Below are positions 34,762-43,431 of a DNA stretch of 64,000 nucleotides, one piece after another. The notes beneath the pieces were generated by a model. That model did not search any database. It was not told the origin of the DNA and saw nothing but the letters and a program-made list of their open reading frames with translations. Origin of the DNA: Nocardia macrotermitis (GTDB taxonomy: Bacteria; Actinomycetota; Actinomycetes; Mycobacteriales; Mycobacteriaceae); contig NZ_WEGK01000012.1 of assembly GCF_009604405.1 (NCBI RefSeq), forward strand, positions 1-64,000, in the 5' to 3' direction. A program made the translations under genes and the position numbers. Position 1 is the first letter of the stretch. Each line of letters starts with the position of its first letter.

Positions 34762-35484
34762 GTGCAGACCAGAACCGATGAGATCGCTGACGGTATCTAC
34801 CGTTTCTCGACTTTCGTCCCGGAGGTCGGGCCCACTGGGTTCACCTTCAACCAGTTCTTCGTCGACGCCGCGGAACCACTGCTGTTCCACACCGGTATGC
34901 GCGCGCTGTTCCCGCAGGTGTCCGCCGCGATCGGGCGGATCCGGCCGGTGGAACAGTTGCGCTGGATCACCTTCGGGCACGTGGAGGCCGACGAGTCCGG
35001 GGCGATGAACTCCTTCCTCGCCGCCGCCCCGCGCGCCCAGGTCGCCCACGGAGTCCTGGGCTGTGTGGTGTCCCTGGACGACATGGCCGACCGGCTACCC
35101 CGCCGACTGGACGACGGTGAGGTCATCGACCTGGGCGACAAGCGAATTCAACACCTGGACACCCCACACGCCCCGCACAACTGGGAGTCCCGCGTGCTGT
35201 ACGAGCAGACCACCGGCGTCCTGTTCTGCGGCGACCTGATGACCCAACTCGGCGACGGCCCCGCGATCACCGACACCGACCTGGTGGAACCGGCCACCCT
35301 CGCCGAGGACGTCTTCCACCAGACCTCCCTGGGCCCCGCGGTCCCCACCACCCTGCGCCGCCTGGCCGAACTACACCCGACCACCCTGGCGATCATGCAC
35401 GGCTCCAGCTTCACCGGCGACTGCGCCACCGCCTTGAACGACCTCGCGAGCGTCTACGACCAGCGCCTCGCCCCACCCGACTGA
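34762..35484 (+). CDS. MBL-fold metalloprotein with diiron (ODP-like) ligand pattern
   Basis: 240 residues from GTG after an AGGAGGTG ribosome site. The metal motif reads FGHVEADESG (His73, Glu75, Asp77) instead of HxHxDH, i.e. the HxExD form of flavodiiron oxygen-reducing proteins and their relatives. Later ligands are LFCGDLM (Asp) and IMHGSS (His). There is no flavodoxin domain. It could bind O2 or NO or act as a redox sensor; a hydrolase role is less likely. Divergent from the dehydratase gene. Confidence 0.75.
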   Translation: MQTRTDEIADGIYRFSTFVPEVGPTGFTFNQFFVDAAEPLLFHTGMRALFPQVSAAIGRIRPVEQLRWITFGHVEADESGAMNSFLAAAPRAQVAHGVLGCVVSLDDMADRLPRRLDDGEVIDLGDKRIQHLDTPHAPHNWESRVLYEQTTGVLFCGDLMTQLGDGPAITDTDLVEPATLAEDVFHQTSLGPAVPTTLRRLAELHPTTLAIMHGSSFTGDCATALNDLASVYDQRLAPPD

Positions 35485-35575
35485 ACGCCTCGCACGGATC
35501 TGCGGAGATCCGACCCGATGCGATACCACGCGTCCGGGGATACCGGACGATCCAGGGATGGTTCGACGAAAGTTG

Positions 35576-35615
35576 TTGTCGCGCAAGATTGCGGGGTGGA
35601 GGAGTTGCGCGACAA
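35576..35615 (+). promoter_or_regulatory. Long inverted repeat upstream of an alpha/beta hydrolase gene
   Basis: TTGTCGCGCAA (35576-35586) and TTGCGCGACAA (35605-35615) are perfect 11-base arms separated by 18 bases, 69 bases before the hydrolase start. Each arm is itself nearly symmetrical (TTG..CGCG.CAA), so these may be two operators rather than one hairpin. Confidence 0.45.
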
Positions 35616-35683
35616 GGTGTTGCCCCGGATCGTGCGGCTGCTCGCGGCCGCGGTGAATCGATGCGAACTACGCTCTGGTACCC

Positions 35684-36439
35684 ATGGGCGCACATCTGTT
35701 CACCGGCTCCGATGGTGTGGAACTGGCATGGCACGAGACCGGGGCCGGGCGGACGTTGATTCTGCTGCCGGGCTTCGGCGGCGCGGGCGCGCGCATGCTC
35801 GACACCGAACTGGTTCGTACGCTCGCCGAGCGGGGGCATCGCGTGGTCGTCCCGGACTTCCGCGGCTGCGGGGACAGCGGCGGGGCCGATGATCCGCGCG
35901 GGTATCCCGCCGACGCGCTCGCCACCGACGGGCTCGCGCTCGTCGACCACCTCGGGCTCGGCGACCAGGAGTACGACCTCGGCGGGTATTCGCTCGGCGC
36001 GCGGATCGCGGTCCGGATGCTCGCGCGGGGCGCGGCGCCCGGCCGGGCGATCGTGGCGGGACAGGGTTTGGCGAAGGTGAGCGGTCCCCAGGGCGGCGGG
36101 GCGAATCGTCGCGTACTCACCGCACTCGTCGATGGTGTTGCGTTCGAACCGGATTCGGCCGACGAACGCGCCGCGCGCGCGATCCTGCACGGCGGCGCGA
36201 ACCCGCGGGCACTGCTGCACGTGCTGGAGTCGCTCATGCCGACACCCGAGGACGACCTGCGCCGCATCACCGTCCCGGTACTGGTCGCCATCGGCGATCG
36301 AGACGAACGCGCCGATGCCGATCGGCTCGCGGAATTGCTGCCGAACGCGCGGTTCGTACGGGTGCCCGGCGATCACGGCAGCGCGTTCTTCGCACCCGAA
36401 TTGACCACCGCGATAACGGAATTCGTGACCGCGCGCTGA
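35684..36439 (+). CDS. Alpha/beta hydrolase
   Basis: 251 residues. Nucleophile elbow GGYSLGAR (GxSxG) following DLGLVDHLGL; oxyanion region LLPGFGGAG; late acid in IGDRDERAD and catalytic His in VPGDHGSAFF. Cytosolic esterase or lipase-type enzyme; substrate unknown. Its stop is three bases from the stop of the convergent recombinase gene. Confidence 0.9.
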   Translation: MGAHLFTGSDGVELAWHETGAGRTLILLPGFGGAGARMLDTELVRTLAERGHRVVVPDFRGCGDSGGADDPRGYPADALATDGLALVDHLGLGDQEYDLGGYSLGARIAVRMLARGAAPGRAIVAGQGLAKVSGPQGGGANRRVLTALVDGVAFEPDSADERAARAILHGGANPRALLHVLESLMPTPEDDLRRITVPVLVAIGDRDERADADRLAELLPNARFVRVPGDHGSAFFAPELTTAITEFVTAR

Positions 36440-36442
36440 TCC

Positions 36443-37672
36443 TCACAAGCCCAGGCGGGTGACGGCGTTGTCCTCGAGGGGGTTGGCGGTGCGGATGTAG
36501 CCGTGCACGGTGCGGGGGTTGGACCAGCGGCCCTGCCGCATGATCTCGCGGTCGCTGGCGCCGCCGAGGGCGGCCTGGGTGGCGAATCCGGCGCGTAGGG
36601 AGTGGCCGGAGAACAGGGTGGGGTCCAGGCCCGCGCGGGCGGCGTAGCGTTTGACCAACTCGGCGACCGCGCGGCCGGACATGGGGGTCGCGCCGATGCC
36701 GCCGTGCCGGGATACCGCGGGGAACAGAGGCAGGTTCGGGTCGGTGATGGTGGTTCCGGTGAAACCGTGGCAGCGGTGGATCGCCGGATCGGGGGCCGGG
36801 ACGGATTCCAGCGCGGTGCGCAGAGTACGCCGACCGTGGTGCAAGTGGTTCTCGCGCAGGCGAATCCAGTCCGCGTAGGCGCAGACCGGGCAGGTGTGCG
36901 GGTGGCGGCCGCGGGGGAGGGCCACGCGCTGGGCGGCGACGCCGGTGGGGTCGGTCTTGGTGGCGGGCAACTGGATCAGCAGGATCGGCTCGCCGTTGGC
37001 GTGGTCGGTGTCGACCCGGATATCGCCGATGCGCAGGCCCGCGATCTCGCTGCGCCGCAACGCCCCGGCGAATCCGACCAGCAGGATCAGCGCGTCGCGG
37101 CGGCGCGCGGGTACGGTGGGCCAGCCCGGCTCGGGCAGACCCGCCAGCAGTTGTTCGAGAGTGTGCAGCAGCACGGGGCGTTTGCGGCGCGGCTGCGTGC
37201 GACGGGTGCGCCGGATACCGCGCAGGGTCAGGCGCACCACATCGGTGCGGGTCGGGGAGGTCAGCCCGTTGGCGGCGTGCACTGCGGCGATCGCGGCACT
37301 CTTGCGTTCGAGCGTGGCGGCGCTGAATGCCCACGCGCGGTCCGGCTTGCGCGTGTCGGCGGCCGCGGCGAGGTAGACCGCCACATCCAGCGGGTCGGCC
37401 GGCAGCGCACAACGCCCCTCCGAAGCACACCACCCCGACCACGCGATCCAATCGGATCGATACGCGCGCACCGTATTCGGCGACTGCGAGGCTTCCAGAT
37501 ACCGCCCCAGCGCCGCGGCCTGCTCCTGATCGAACCGGGCCCGCACCTCCCGCAACGCGGCCGCGTCCACCAGCACACTGCGCACCCCGCGCCGCACCTG
37601 GGCCCGCACCGGCTCGGGCACCACGACCTGCCCCGGCGAGCCCGGATCGGCGGATTCGGCAGCTGTGCTCAT
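36443..37672 (-). CDS. Orphan tyrosine recombinase/integrase
   Basis: 409 residues. SAM-like core-binding domain at about 45-140 (SPNTVRAYRSDWIAWSGWC) and catalytic domain at about 165-400. Catalytic residues: Arg206/207 (ALRRSEIAGL), Lys239 (ATKTD), His357 and Arg360 (GHSLRAGF), Trp383 (GRWSNP) and nucleophile Tyr392 (HGYIR). A CPVC pair (261-264) inserted before the active site marks a plasmid- and phage-independent actinobacterial/proteobacterial branch. No phage genes, excisionase or tRNA are adjacent. The ATG at 37672 was chosen; the upstream extension contains an inverted repeat likely used for control. Confidence 0.88.
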   Translation of the reverse strand: MSTAAESADPGSPGQVVVPEPVRAQVRRGVRSVLVDAAALREVRARFDQEQAAALGRYLEASQSPNTVRAYRSDWIAWSGWCASEGRCALPADPLDVAVYLAAAADTRKPDRAWAFSAATLERKSAAIAAVHAANGLTSPTRTDVVRLTLRGIRRTRRTQPRRKRPVLLHTLEQLLAGLPEPGWPTVPARRRDALILLVGFAGALRRSEIAGLRIGDIRVDTDHANGEPILLIQLPATKTDPTGVAAQRVALPRGRHPHTCPVCAYADWIRLRENHLHHGRRTLRTALESVPAPDPAIHRCHGFTGTTITDPNLPLFPAVSRHGGIGATPMSGRAVAELVKRYAARAGLDPTLFSGHSLRAGFATQAALGGASDREIMRQGRWSNPRTVHGYIRTANPLEDNAVTRLGL

Positions 37673-37733
37673 CACCCGCAACCGTACCCGCGCACCCACA
37701 CCGACCCGGCCCCGCACATCGGATCGCAACCCG

Positions 37734-37755
37734 AATGTGGCTGAACACCCACATT
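37734..37755 (-). promoter_or_regulatory. Inverted repeat upstream of the orphan recombinase gene
   Basis: AATGTGG-N8-CCACATT, perfect 7-base arms, starting 62 bases upstream of the recombinase ATG. Could be a recombinase binding site or an operator. Confidence 0.45.
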
Positions 37756-37858
37756 TTTCGAGATCGCTCCGGAAGCGCCTGGCATCGGTGCGCGGATCGG
37801 CGACTCGCACGTGATGCGCGGCGGATAGCGGACCGGGCTCGCGTGCCGGCTGCCGGGG

Positions 37859-38737
37859 CTAGATGTCGCGGGATGGGTGGGCGGCACGCAGCAGGCGGAT
37901 GGCGCGTAGGGGGCGGGGAGATTCGGATTCGATGTCGGTGGCGTTGTCGAGGTAGCTGGCGACCGCGGTGATCGCGGGACGGTCGTCGATGTCGGTGAGA
38001 CCGAGGGTGTGCAGGTGGGTGGCTATTTCTTCGGGGGTGAACGAGGTGAGCCAGGGTTCGCCCGCGGCGGCCAGGCTGGCGGCGCGGGCGCGGAGGTGGG
38101 CTTTTTCCTCGTCGGTTCCGGCGGGTTGGAGGTAGTCGAAGACGACCTCGGTGGGTGGGGCCTGGGTGGCTGTGTATTGCAGGGTCGCGCGGGCGGCCTC
38201 GGGGGTGAGGTAGTAGACGACGCCGAGCCAGACGAAGACGGCCGGGGCGGTGCGGTCGAAGCCTGCGGACTCGAGTTGTGTTGCGAGGGTTTGGGTTTCG
38301 AAGTCGACCGGGACGAACGTGAGAGTGCCGGGGTGGTCGATTCCGGCGGCGGTGAGCCGTTCGCGCTTCCATGCTTGGGTCGCGGGGTGGTCGACCTCGT
38401 AGACGTGCAGGTCCGGATGCGGGTTGCGGTAGGCGAAGGTGTCCAGGCCCGCGCCGAGGATGACCACCTGGCGGGTTCCGGTGGTGTAGGCGGCTGCCAC
38501 GCGGTCCTCGGCGAAGCGGGTGCGGGTGGCGAAGAACTGGCGCCGGGACTTGTCGCTGACCGCGCTGACGATGTGTCCGCTTGCAGGATCGACCTTTTCG
38601 ATGAGTTCGGCCTCGGTGATGCCGAGCAGGGGCAGTGCGAGCGGGTCGGTCAGGATGATCGGGCGGTCCGCGAGCTGGTGGTACGCGCGGGCGTACGCGG
38701 TCACGAGTGCGGTGCCGCTGGGGCCGTCGTGCTGCAT
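37859..38737 (-). CDS. SAM-dependent methyltransferase, TIGR00027/LCM family
   Basis: 292 residues. The family opening (GTALVTAYARAYHQLADRPIILTDPLA), SAM-binding loop QVVILGAGLDTFAYR, and acidic EVDHPATQAWKRERL are all present, then FVWLGVVYYLTPEAARATL. This leucine-carboxylmethyltransferase-like family is greatly expanded in mycobacteria and Nocardia; targets are unknown. ATG at 38737. A second paralogue lies at 42577-43431. Confidence 0.92.
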   Translation of the reverse strand: MQHDGPSGTALVTAYARAYHQLADRPIILTDPLALPLLGITEAELIEKVDPASGHIVSAVSDKSRRQFFATRTRFAEDRVAAAYTTGTRQVVILGAGLDTFAYRNPHPDLHVYEVDHPATQAWKRERLTAAGIDHPGTLTFVPVDFETQTLATQLESAGFDRTAPAVFVWLGVVYYLTPEAARATLQYTATQAPPTEVVFDYLQPAGTDEEKAHLRARAASLAAAGEPWLTSFTPEEIATHLHTLGLTDIDDRPAITAVASYLDNATDIESESPRPLRAIRLLRAAHPSRDI

Positions 38738-38794
38738 GATCACCAACCTAGCGTGCCGATCGACGTGGATGATCCGGGCGATACCTGCTGCGGC

Positions 38795-40006
38795 TCACTG
38801 CCGATAGGTCGACAGGAAGCGGCCGATGCGTTCGATGACCGCCTCGAGGTCGTCGGCGTGCGGCAGGGTCAGGATGCGGAAATGGTCGGGGTGGGGCCAG
38901 TTGAAGCCGGTGCCCTGCACGATGTGCACCTTTTCCTGGAGCAGCAGGTCCAGGACGAACTGTTCGTCGTCGTGGATCGGGTAGACGGCCGGATCGATGC
39001 GGGGGAACGCGTACAGCGCGCCCCTGGGTTTCACACACGACACGCCCGGAATCGAGGTCAGGGCTTCCACGGCGCGGTCGCGTTGTTCGCGCAGGCGGCC
39101 ACCGGGCAGGGTGAGGTCGTGGATGCTCTGATATCCGCCCAGGGCGGCCTGGATCGCTTGCTGCGCAGGAACGTTCGCGCACAGGCGCAGCCCCGCGAGC
39201 ATGGTCAGGCCCTCGAGATAGCTGGCCGCATGCTGGGTGGGGCCCGAGACCACCAGCCAGCCCGAACGGAAGCCCGCGCAGCGGTAGCCCTTGGACAGCC
39301 CGGAGAAGGTCAGGCACAGCAGATCCGGGGCCAGCGAGGCCGTCGCGGTGTGAGTGAGGCCGTCGTAGAGGATCTTGTCGTAGATCTCGTCGGAGAACAC
39401 CACCAGGTTGTGGCGGCGCGCGATGTCCAGGATCGGGCGCAGCACCTCGGGCGGGTACACCGCGCCGGTCGGATTGTTCGGGTTGATCAGGACGATAGCG
39501 CGGGTGCGGTCGGTGATCCGGGCCTCGATATCGACCGGATCCGGACACCAGTCCGCGCCCTCGTCGCACAGGTAGTGCACCGCGCGCCCGCCGTTGAGCG
39601 TGGTCGCGGCGGTCCAGAGCGGGAAATCCGGTGCGGGAACGAGGACTTCGTCGCCGGTCTCCAACAGCGCGGTCAATGCCATCATGATCAACTCGGACAC
39701 GCCGTTGCCCAGGAACACCTCCTCCACGTCGACCCCGTGCACCCCGAGGGTCTGGTAGTACTGGACCACCGCGCGTCGCGCCGGGAGCAGGCCCTTGGAG
39801 GAGCTGTAACCGCTCGAAGCGGGTAACGCGCGCACCATGTCCTGCAGGATCTCCGCGGGCGCCTCGAATCCGAACAGCAGCGGATTGCCGGTGTTCAGCT
39901 TGATGACGTGATGCCCCTCGGCCTCCAGGCGCGCGGCCTGTTCGGCGACCGGGCCGCGGATCTCGTACGACACGCCCGCGAGTTTGCTGGACTGGGTCAG
40001 CTGCAT
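38795..40006 (-). CDS. Class I/II aminotransferase, AlaA/alanine-transaminase type
   Basis: 403 residues, PLP fold-type I. Markers: IKLNTGNPLLFGFEAP, SSSKGLLPARRAVVQYY, VLINPNNPTGAVYP, and the PLP lysine in FSGLSKGYRCAGFRSGW. The family makes alanine from pyruvate and glutamate and also handles other amino acids. Good ribosome site (AGGAGGG) before the ATG at 40006. Divergent from an HxlR regulator with two strong operators in the gap, suggesting direct control. Confidence 0.92.
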   Translation of the reverse strand: MQLTQSSKLAGVSYEIRGPVAEQAARLEAEGHHVIKLNTGNPLLFGFEAPAEILQDMVRALPASSGYSSSKGLLPARRAVVQYYQTLGVHGVDVEEVFLGNGVSELIMMALTALLETGDEVLVPAPDFPLWTAATTLNGGRAVHYLCDEGADWCPDPVDIEARITDRTRAIVLINPNNPTGAVYPPEVLRPILDIARRHNLVVFSDEIYDKILYDGLTHTATASLAPDLLCLTFSGLSKGYRCAGFRSGWLVVSGPTQHAASYLEGLTMLAGLRLCANVPAQQAIQAALGGYQSIHDLTLPGGRLREQRDRAVEALTSIPGVSCVKPRGALYAFPRIDPAVYPIHDDEQFVLDLLLQEKVHIVQGTGFNWPHPDHFRILTLPHADDLEAVIERIGRFLSTYRQ

Positions 40007-40041
40007 GGAAGTCCCTCCTCGTGATGGCCTCCGCACACTGT

Positions 40042-40079
40042 ACTTGGAAATTCCAAGTTTGCACTTGGAATTTCCAACT
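40042..40079. promoter_or_regulatory. Twin 17-bp palindromic operators (HxlR/aminotransferase divergon)
   Basis: Box 1, 40042-40058: ACTTGGAA-A-TTCCAAGT, a perfect palindrome. Box 2, 40063-40079: TTGGAA-T-TTCCAA core with flanking AC/CT. Centres are 21 bp apart, two helical turns, in the 84-base gap between the start codons. This is a textbook dimer-pair operator for the winged-helix HxlR protein. Confidence 0.8.
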
Positions 40080-40090
40080 GCTCCGCTACA

Positions 40091-40675
40091 GTGGGTGAGG
40101 TGTCCCGCCGAAACTACGACCACTTCTGCTCGGTCAGTCGCGCCCTGGACGTCGTAGGGGATCGCTGGAGCCTGCTGGTGGTGCGCGAATTGTCCTCGGG
40201 CCCCAGGCGATACAGCGATCTGTTCGCCGACCTGCCCGGCATCAGCACCGATATGCTCGCCACCCGGCTGCGCGAGCTGGAACAGGACGGCATCCTGACC
40301 CGCCGCCGCGTCGGGCCCCGCGCGGCCACGGCGGTTTACGAACTCACCGACTCCGGTGCCGCGCTGCGTCCGGTACTGGAGGCGCTATCGGATTGGGGCA
40401 CACCGCATCTGGGTGCTCGTCGCAGTACCGACGCGGTGCGCGCGCACTGGTTCGCTTTACCGCTGGGGCGGGTGGTGGCCCGGCAGGTGGCCCACGGCAG
40501 GGTTACCGTGCACATCGGTGAGGCGGTGTTCCACTACGTCATCGACGGCGATGTCATCACCCATCACGACGGGCCCGCCGTCGATCCGGACCGGGAATTC
40601 CGTCTCGAGCTGGACGAGGCGATCGAGGTCGCGCTCGGTACGCGGGCGTTGAGCGGGCAGGCGAGCGAGGTCTGA
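40091..40675 (+). CDS. HxlR-family transcriptional regulator
   Basis: 194 residues. HxlR core: HFCSVSRALDVVGDRWSLLVVRELSSGPRRYSDLFADLPGISTDMLATRLRELEQDGIL, with YELTDSGAALRPVLEALSDWG. Family members control their divergent neighbour and often sense redox or electrophiles. The single Cys near the start (HFCSVSRAL) is in the usual position. The last 80 residues form an additional alpha-beta domain that could bind a ligand. Start GTG at 40091; one three codons later is possible. Confidence 0.92.
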   Translation: MGEVSRRNYDHFCSVSRALDVVGDRWSLLVVRELSSGPRRYSDLFADLPGISTDMLATRLRELEQDGILTRRRVGPRAATAVYELTDSGAALRPVLEALSDWGTPHLGARRSTDAVRAHWFALPLGRVVARQVAHGRVTVHIGEAVFHYVIDGDVITHHDGPAVDPDREFRLELDEAIEVALGTRALSGQASEV

Positions 40676-40681
40676 GGCGGA

Positions 40682-41929
40682 TCAGGCACGGGTGAAGTGG
40701 CGATCGAGGAAGTCGTTGCCGAACTTGCCCCCCGGATCATAGTGTGCGAGAAGACGTTCGAAGTCCGCGTAGTGGTCGTACCGGGTACGCAGAGTCGCCG
40801 CGTCGCAGGTGAAGAGTTTGCCCCAGTGCGGGCGAACCGCGAACGGGCTCAACAACTCCTCGATCACCGGTAGCAGCGCGGTGACCGCGGGGGTGTCATC
40901 GATCCAGGTGAAATGGAATGCGGCCGAATCCCGTTCGGCGGCGGGGGACAGCCACAGCCCCTCCGCCGCGATCGTGCGGATCTCGCAGGTCTGGACCAGC
41001 GGGGACATCCGATCCCGGATCGTATCGAGCGCACGGTACGCCGCCACGACATTCGCGCGCGGCACGAAGAACTCCGACTGGAGCTCACGGCCCGTGCTCG
41101 GGGTGAAATCCATCCGGAAATGCGGCAGCCGATGCTGCCAGGGACCCGGCTCACCCAGCTGGGTCGTGCAGTGCCGCGTATCCATCCCCGGAACCGGATG
41201 ACGCGGACCGTCCGCGCGAGTCGCACCGAACCATCGCGGACCCGGAACATCCTGTGTGCGTGGACCTTTCACCCACACCTGATCCAGCTGATCGGTCCGC
41301 CACGTGGTGAACACGCTCACGCTGTACCCCGCGCCGAGGATCTCCTGCGCGTGCCCGGCGAACTCCTCGGCGGGCAACCGGTCGTACACGTACTGCGCGA
41401 TCTCGAAGCCGGGCACCAGATCCAACGTCAACGCCGTAACCACCCCGAACCCGCCGAGCCCGACCACCATCCCCGCGAAATCCGGATGCCCACGCCGGAT
41501 CTCGACCAACTCGCCCTCCGCGGTGACCAATTCCAGACCCGACACCGACGAGGCCAGACTCGTATTCCGCACCCCCGAACCATGTGTCGCGGTCGCCACC
41601 GCCCCGGCCACCGAAATATGCGGCAGCGAACCGAGATTCGGCAACGCGAACCCCGCCGCGTACAGCCGGTCGGCGAAATCCCCGTACCGCAACCCGCCCG
41701 CCACCGTGACACGCGATGCCGCCGCGTCGATCTCCACCCGGGGCGGCAACCCAGCCAGCGAGATCAACTCACCGTCGGTATCGGCGATCCGATTGAACGA
41801 GTGCCCACTGCCCAGCGCCCGCACCCGCCCGGCCCCGGCCACCAGCGCCCGCACCTCGTCCACCGCACCGGGCCGATGCACCTCGCGCGCCCCGAACGTG
41901 ATGTTGCCCGCCCAATTCGTGTGCACCAT
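40682..41929 (-). CDS. FAD-linked alditol/D-arabinono-lactone oxidase-type enzyme (AldO-like)
   Basis: 415 residues, close to the 418 of Streptomyces alditol oxidase. VAO-type FAD domain: VRALGSGHSFNRIADTDG with the His predicted to carry covalent FAD, PLEVTVAGGLRYGD-like segment, GSLPHISVAGAVATATHGSG. The C-terminal ALO domain ends HWGKLFTC and YDPGGKFGNDFLDRHF. It oxidises polyols or aldonolactones with O2, making H2O2. The ATG at 41929 was chosen; upstream residues are unrelated. Confidence 0.9.
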   Translation of the reverse strand: MVHTNWAGNITFGAREVHRPGAVDEVRALVAGAGRVRALGSGHSFNRIADTDGELISLAGLPPRVEIDAAASRVTVAGGLRYGDFADRLYAAGFALPNLGSLPHISVAGAVATATHGSGVRNTSLASSVSGLELVTAEGELVEIRRGHPDFAGMVVGLGGFGVVTALTLDLVPGFEIAQYVYDRLPAEEFAGHAQEILGAGYSVSVFTTWRTDQLDQVWVKGPRTQDVPGPRWFGATRADGPRHPVPGMDTRHCTTQLGEPGPWQHRLPHFRMDFTPSTGRELQSEFFVPRANVVAAYRALDTIRDRMSPLVQTCEIRTIAAEGLWLSPAAERDSAAFHFTWIDDTPAVTALLPVIEELLSPFAVRPHWGKLFTCDAATLRTRYDHYADFERLLAHYDPGGKFGNDFLDRHFTRA

Positions 41930-42045
41930 GCTTGTTTCCTCTCCATCACACCGCGTGCCCACGTTAGCGCGCACATGATCTTCACCAGGGGTGATCGGTG
42001 ACGACCGCCACTGCCGCATTCTCGAAATCGGTGGAGGATGGGGGC

Positions 42046-42546
42046 ATGATCGGTGACCGATGGGGCGTCGATGACGACGAAACCCTGCGTCCGTACCCGT
42101 GCGACGACTTCGTGCCCTCGCCCACATTGTCGGCCTGGCGAGGAGTGACAGTCCGGGCGTCGTCGGAAGTGGTGTGGCCCTGGGTCGGGCAGATCAGGCT
42201 CGCGCCCTACTCCTACGACTGGATCGACAACCTCGGCCGTCGCTCACCCCGCGAACCGGCCGATCTTCCCGAGCCGCACGTGGGCGAGAGATTCACCGCC
42301 ACCGGTGGGCGTCCGCTCGGGCGGATCGTCTCGGTGACGCCCGGGGAACAGTTGACGGCCACCATCATCGGCGCTTTCATGTCCTACGTCCTGGTGCCCC
42401 GCGACGCCGACACCACGCGCCTGCTGCTCAAGGTCGTCATCCGCACCAACCGGTTGCTGGCACCCGGTCTGTCCGTCGGCGATCTGATCATGGCCCGCCG
42501 ACAGCTGCTGAACCTCAAGTCGCTCGCCGAGAGCCATCGTCGCTGA
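42046..42546 (+). CDS. SRPBCC / polyketide cyclase-like protein
   Basis: 166 residues. SRPBCC pattern: AWRGVTVRASSEVVWPWVGQIRLAPYSYDWIDNLGRR, followed by IVSVTPGEQLTATIIGAFMSYVLVP and a long C-terminal helix. I preferred the ATG at 42046, eight bases after GGAGG, over one 16 codons upstream. Function unknown; divergent from the AldO-like gene. Confidence 0.75.
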   Translation: MIGDRWGVDDDETLRPYPCDDFVPSPTLSAWRGVTVRASSEVVWPWVGQIRLAPYSYDWIDNLGRRSPREPADLPEPHVGERFTATGGRPLGRIVSVTPGEQLTATIIGAFMSYVLVPRDADTTRLLLKVVIRTNRLLAPGLSVGDLIMARRQLLNLKSLAESHRR

Positions 42547-42576
42547 TCGGACTCTCGACGGCACCGCGTGAACGCG

Positions 42577-43431
42577 CTACGTGCGCGCGACGAGCAACTC
42601 CTCCGACGCCGCCGGACGCATCCCGTCGGAGCGGTCGCGAAAGTAGCGGCCGGTCAGGTCGCCCGCCGAAATCGTCCGCGCGGCAGTGAATCCCGATTCG
42701 AGCGCCAGCGCACGGATCTGCTCCGGATCGTAGAAACTGATGAACGGGGTGCCCGACGACCGCGCACCACGCTCGGCGAATTCGCGCAATATCCGCTCGT
42801 CCGCATCGACACGATCGATCGGCAACATGTAGGTCATCACCAGTGTCGACCCCGGCGCGAGCGTCGAGATGCGTTGCAGGGTCGCGGTATTGGCCGCGTC
42901 CGTCAGATACATCGACACCCCGGTCGAGGCCACCACCGCCGGACGCAGCGGATCGAACCCGGCCGCGGTCAGCCGCTCCCACCACGACTCGGCCTCGAAA
43001 TCCACCGGCACCAAACGTAATCCGGGCGGCACACCCAGGCCGACCTCGTCCAGCCGCCGACGTTTCCACTCCTGCGGACCGGGCTGATCGACCTCGAAAA
43101 TCGTGACGGCCGAAGCGATCTCGGGACGCCGCTGCGCCAGCGTGTCCAGACCCGCGCCCAGCAGCACATACTGCCCGACGCCCGCGTCGGCCTGCTCGGT
43201 GATCAGATCCTCGATGAACCGCGCCCGCGCCACGATGCCCGCCCGCATCGGACGAGTCGAGTCGGGATCCATATCCGGGCGCTCCCGCCAGTCCCGCGCC
43301 GGATCGACCAGCCGCAACCCGATCTCGTCCCGCAGCACGTGCGGGGGCGCGTCGGCCTCGAGATGCAGTGCCCGCCACAACGCCACCCGCTCCGCGGTGT
43401 GTTCGGGCTCGATCGCCTGATCGCCGGTCAC
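42577..43431 (-). CDS. SAM-dependent methyltransferase, TIGR00027/LCM family
   Basis: 284 residues from a GTG overlapping the preceding stop (GTGA). EHTAERVALWRALHLEAD start, SAM loop YVLLGAGLDTLAQRRPE, acidic IFEVDQPGPQEWKRRRLDEVG, then STGVSMYLTDAANTATLQRI. Paralogue of the gene at 37859. Translationally coupled to the upstream VOC gene, so the two may act on one metabolite. Confidence 0.9.
   Translation of the reverse strand: MTGDQAIEPEHTAERVALWRALHLEADAPPHVLRDEIGLRLVDPARDWRERPDMDPDSTRPMRAGIVARARFIEDLITEQADAGVGQYVLLGAGLDTLAQRRPEIASAVTIFEVDQPGPQEWKRRRLDEVGLGVPPGLRLVPVDFEAESWWERLTAAGFDPLRPAVVASTGVSMYLTDAANTATLQRISTLAPGSTLVMTYMLPIDRVDADERILREFAERGARSSGTPFISFYDPEQIRALALESGFTAARTISAGDLTGRYFRDRSDGMRPAASEELLVART

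Noticed and set aside
36267..38372. Long Arg/Pro-rich frame across the recombinase and methyltransferase genes
   Set aside because: Crosses two well-supported genes in another frame; composition typical of GC-rich shadows.
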